The notes under the pieces are model-generated. The model had not been told where the DNA came from, made no database searches, and worked only from the letters and a program-made list of their open reading frames with translations. The translations under genes were made by a program, and so were the position numbers. Positions 6,471 to 7,811 of a DNA stretch of 7,811 bases are shown piece by piece. This DNA is from CAVSWN01 sp046728115 (GTDB lineage: Bacteria; Acidobacteriota; Vicinamibacteria; Vicinamibacterales; CAVVIG01): positions 1 to 7,811 of the forward strand of contig JBKPDW010000498.1 of the NCBI GenBank assembly GCA_046728115.1. The letters are read 5' to 3'. Within the stretch, counting starts at the first letter, position 1. Every line of letters starts with the position of its first letter.

Positions 6471-6539
6471 CGATCTGGGGGACGGAGACATCCAACAGCG
6501 TGCCGAACGAAAGCAGCTGACCCCGAAAATCGCACCGAA

Positions 6540-6721
6540 CCAGAGATGAGCGGATCGATGCACGAGAACATTCTGCAGGCGATGGTGAGGCGCACCCCCT
6601 CGGCCGCATGGGCGAGGCCGACGATGTCGCAGAGGCGTACGTCTGGCTCGCCTCCGATCGCGCGAGATTCGCGACCGGGGCCGTATTGTCCGTGGACGGC
6701 GGCCTGGTGGTGGGCACGTGA
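6540..6721 (+). pseudogene. SDR-family oxidoreductase, C-terminal remnant
   Basis: C-terminal part, about 58 residues, of a short-chain dehydrogenase/reductase (full length about 245-260). One frame reads EMSGSMHENILQAMVRRTP; after a missing base in the CCCCC run at 6595-6599 the next frame continues LGRMGEADDVAEAYVWLASD and ends FATGAVLSVDGGLVVGT. These are the standard substrate-loop helix, the PLGRMGEADDVA motif and the closing TGAVLSVDGG of the classical family. The cofactor-binding TGxxxGIG loop and the catalytic Ser-Tyr-Lys are absent; sequence before about 6540 is unrelated. The stop TGA (6719-6721) overlaps the GTG start of the acyl-CoA synthetase, so the two were translated together, typical of fatty-acid or aromatic-acid catabolic operons. 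Confidence 0.8.
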
Positions 6722-7470
6722 CGATGCTCGAAAGACTCCTCTCGCGTCACGCACGTTACAGCCCGGAGAAGACGGCCGTTGTGTGCGGAGAGTGTCGGGT
6801 CAGCTTCGCCGACTTCAACGCCCGCGTGAACCGTGTTGCCAATGCGCTGCTCGGCCTCGGCCTTCACCGGGGCGACACGATCGCGACGATCCTCGACAAC
6901 TCGATTGAAGTGCTGGAGATCTACCACGCGGTCGCCAAGACCGGCCTCGTGGTCGTCCCGCTCAGTCCGCTGCTCCGCGGCGACGGACTGGTCAACCTGT
7001 TACGCGACTCGGACGCTCAGGCCGTGATCACTGAGCGCAAGATGGTTCCCCACGCAGATGGCGTGCGCAGCCGTCTGTCCATCGCTGAAGACCGCTGCCT
7101 GCTCGTCGATTTCGGACGCTGCGCCGGGCTATCGATCGTATCGATCGGTCACCGAATCGGCGCCGGCCACCGATCTGCCGTGCGCGTCGATCGACAGGGA
7201 CGATCGATTCAACATCATGTGCTCGAGTGGCACGACCGGCCAGCCCAAAGGTATCGTGCACTCCGTCGCGATCCGGGAGGCGTGCTGCACGGGTTCGGGC
7301 TCGCCTGTCGAATGCACCCGGAGAGCATCGTCCTTCATCCAGGGTCGCTGGTCTTCAACGGTGCGTTTCTGACGCTGATGCCGGCCTGGTTCCAGGGCTG
7401 CACGGACCTGCTGGAGCGGCCGTTCGACGCGCGCCGAACGATCGACGCCATCGCGCGCGAGCACGTGACC
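6718..7470 (+). pseudogene. Acyl-CoA synthetase (AMP-binding), N-terminal half, frameshifted
   Basis: N-terminal half, about 250 residues, of an adenylate-forming acyl-CoA synthetase (family about 500-550 residues), which activates a carboxylic acid with ATP and CoA. It opens MLERLLSRHARYSPEKTAVV and covers the usual VNRVANALLGLGLHRGD and GLVVVPLSPLL strands. The P-loop SSGTTGQPKG lies at 7223-7252 in a second frame. An extra T in the TTT at 7110-7112 enters that frame; a missing base near 7279-7282 returns to the first, where RMHPESIVLHPGSLVFNGAF and LMPAWFQGC follow. After AIAREHVT (about 7470) the family sequence ends, so the C-terminal adenylation motifs and lid domain are missing. The GTG start at 6718 overlaps the SDR stop as GTGA; ATG 6724 is an alternative. 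Substrate unknown. Confidence 0.86.
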
Positions 7471-7663
7471 CTGCGGGCGCCGGGCGCATACGGCCCCGCC
7501 CGGATCACCGGCGGTCGTTTCTGTGGATCAGGCGCGCGTGACCGTCGAGAATCTACCAAACGGGCGCCTCATCGAGATTCCCGGAAACCATATGACGATG
7601 CTCTATGAGGCCGGCGCGCCTCTTGCGGCGTCAGCAATCACCGCGTTCGTGCTGGCCGGCTGA
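7471..7663 (+). pseudogene. Alpha/beta hydrolase, C-terminal remnant
   Basis: The last ~63 residues of an alpha/beta-fold hydrolase, joined directly to the acyl-CoA synthetase half. It begins LRAPGAYGPA in the synthetase frame, then, after an extra C in the CCC run at 7499-7501, continues GSPAVVSVDQARVTVENLPN, GRLIEIPGNHMTMLYEAGAP and LAASAITAFVLAG, stop at 7661-7663. The pattern (strand LLxRAPG, then NxRLIEIPGxNH with the catalytic histidine, then a closing helix AxxAITAFVL) is typical of the family's C-terminus. The nucleophile region and about 200 residues are missing. It was probably a downstream gene of the same catabolic operon. The precise hydrolase type cannot be told. Confidence 0.7.
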
Positions 7664-7747
7664 AGTCGAGAACCGCGCCGGGCGGCACGCCTATCGCACA
7701 ACCCGAATGTTGAAGTCGGCTGTGCCGAGCGATCTCCACAGGGACAC

Positions 7748-7811
7748 TCAGAGCGTGACGTAGCTTTCGGTGGCCCGCGCCGTCGTGATGTCGCCGAGAT
7801 CGATTACGTCC
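7748..7811 (-). CDS. NAD(P)-binding (F420-reductase-like) protein, C-terminal end
   Basis: Minus-strand gene entering from the right edge and ending at a TGA (7750-7748). The 20 visible residues, DVIDLGDITTARATESYVTL, match the C-terminal tail of the dinucleotide-binding family related to NADPH-dependent F420 reductase, where a D(L/A)GDIxxARxxExY motif is common. The bulk of the gene lies outside the window, so function is inferred from this tail only. It is convergent with the hydrolase remnant; the 84 bases between them hold no clear terminator. Confidence 0.55.
   Translation of the reverse strand, partial: DVIDLGDITTARATESYVTL

Noticed and set aside
6048..6520. Two + strand frames after the universal stress stub
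   Set aside because: No ribosome site, no motif, and composition typical of non-coding DNA; the hydrophobic run is short and follows T-rich bases.
6457..6927. 156-codon minus-strand frame over the SDR remnant
   Set aside because: It is antisense to well-supported SDR and acyl-CoA synthetase coding sequence; only its end near 6470-6530 might belong to the unidentified minus-strand fragment.
1..7811. CRISPR array, transposon, phage or toxin-antitoxin system
   Set aside because: No regularly spaced repeats, no transposase or integrase motifs, no paired terminal inverted repeats and no recognisable toxin or antitoxin were found by eye.

Overview
The window is high-GC bacterial DNA with short intergenic gaps, Shine-Dalgarno starts and operon-style overlaps. 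Gene content (GntP permease, DUF1328, DUF1905, zinc alcohol dehydrogenase, pyruvate:ferredoxin oxidoreductase next to a dihydroorotate-dehydrogenase-like protein, universal stress protein, SDR plus acyl-CoA synthetase) suits a soil or sediment bacterium such as an Acidobacteriota member. That placement is a weak inference; no marker gene is present.

Left part (1-3715), mostly intact, all + strand: a GntP-family gluconate/organic-acid permease (82-1455), a 55-residue DUF1328 membrane protein (1758-1925), a DUF1905 protein (2320-2607) and a zinc-dependent alcohol dehydrogenase (2706-3715). The dehydrogenase is complete in content but has a one-base frameshift near 3108.

Middle (3716-5984): about 340 bases without a recognisable gene, then a minus-strand block: a decayed AraC-type helix-turn-helix (4059-4159), a small unknown protein (4123-4413) and a frameshifted two-helix membrane protein (4422-4671). 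On the + strand, about 20 bp away, is a pyruvate:ferredoxin oxidoreductase gene whose first ~40 codons are joined directly to its last ~78, with about 1,000 or more codons missing. It is followed 7 bp later by an intact dihydroorotate-dehydrogenase-like gene (5055-5984), a known partner of this oxidoreductase.

Right part (5985-7811) is a string of truncated genes: the first ~15 residues of a universal stress protein, an AT-richer stretch without a gene, a minus-strand coding-like fragment of unknown family, the C-terminal ~58 residues of an SDR oxidoreductase, the N-terminal half of an acyl-CoA synthetase (translationally coupled to the SDR, two internal frameshifts) joined to the C-terminus of an alpha/beta hydrolase, and at the right edge the C-terminal tail of a minus-strand NAD(P)-binding protein.

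The main message is not a new system. It is a run of collapsed genes (internal deletions or chimeric joins) plus six single-base frameshifts, all at or beside short runs of one base. That is either real gene decay or poor sequence/assembly quality, and the second must be excluded first. I see no CRISPR array, transposase, rRNA or tRNA.
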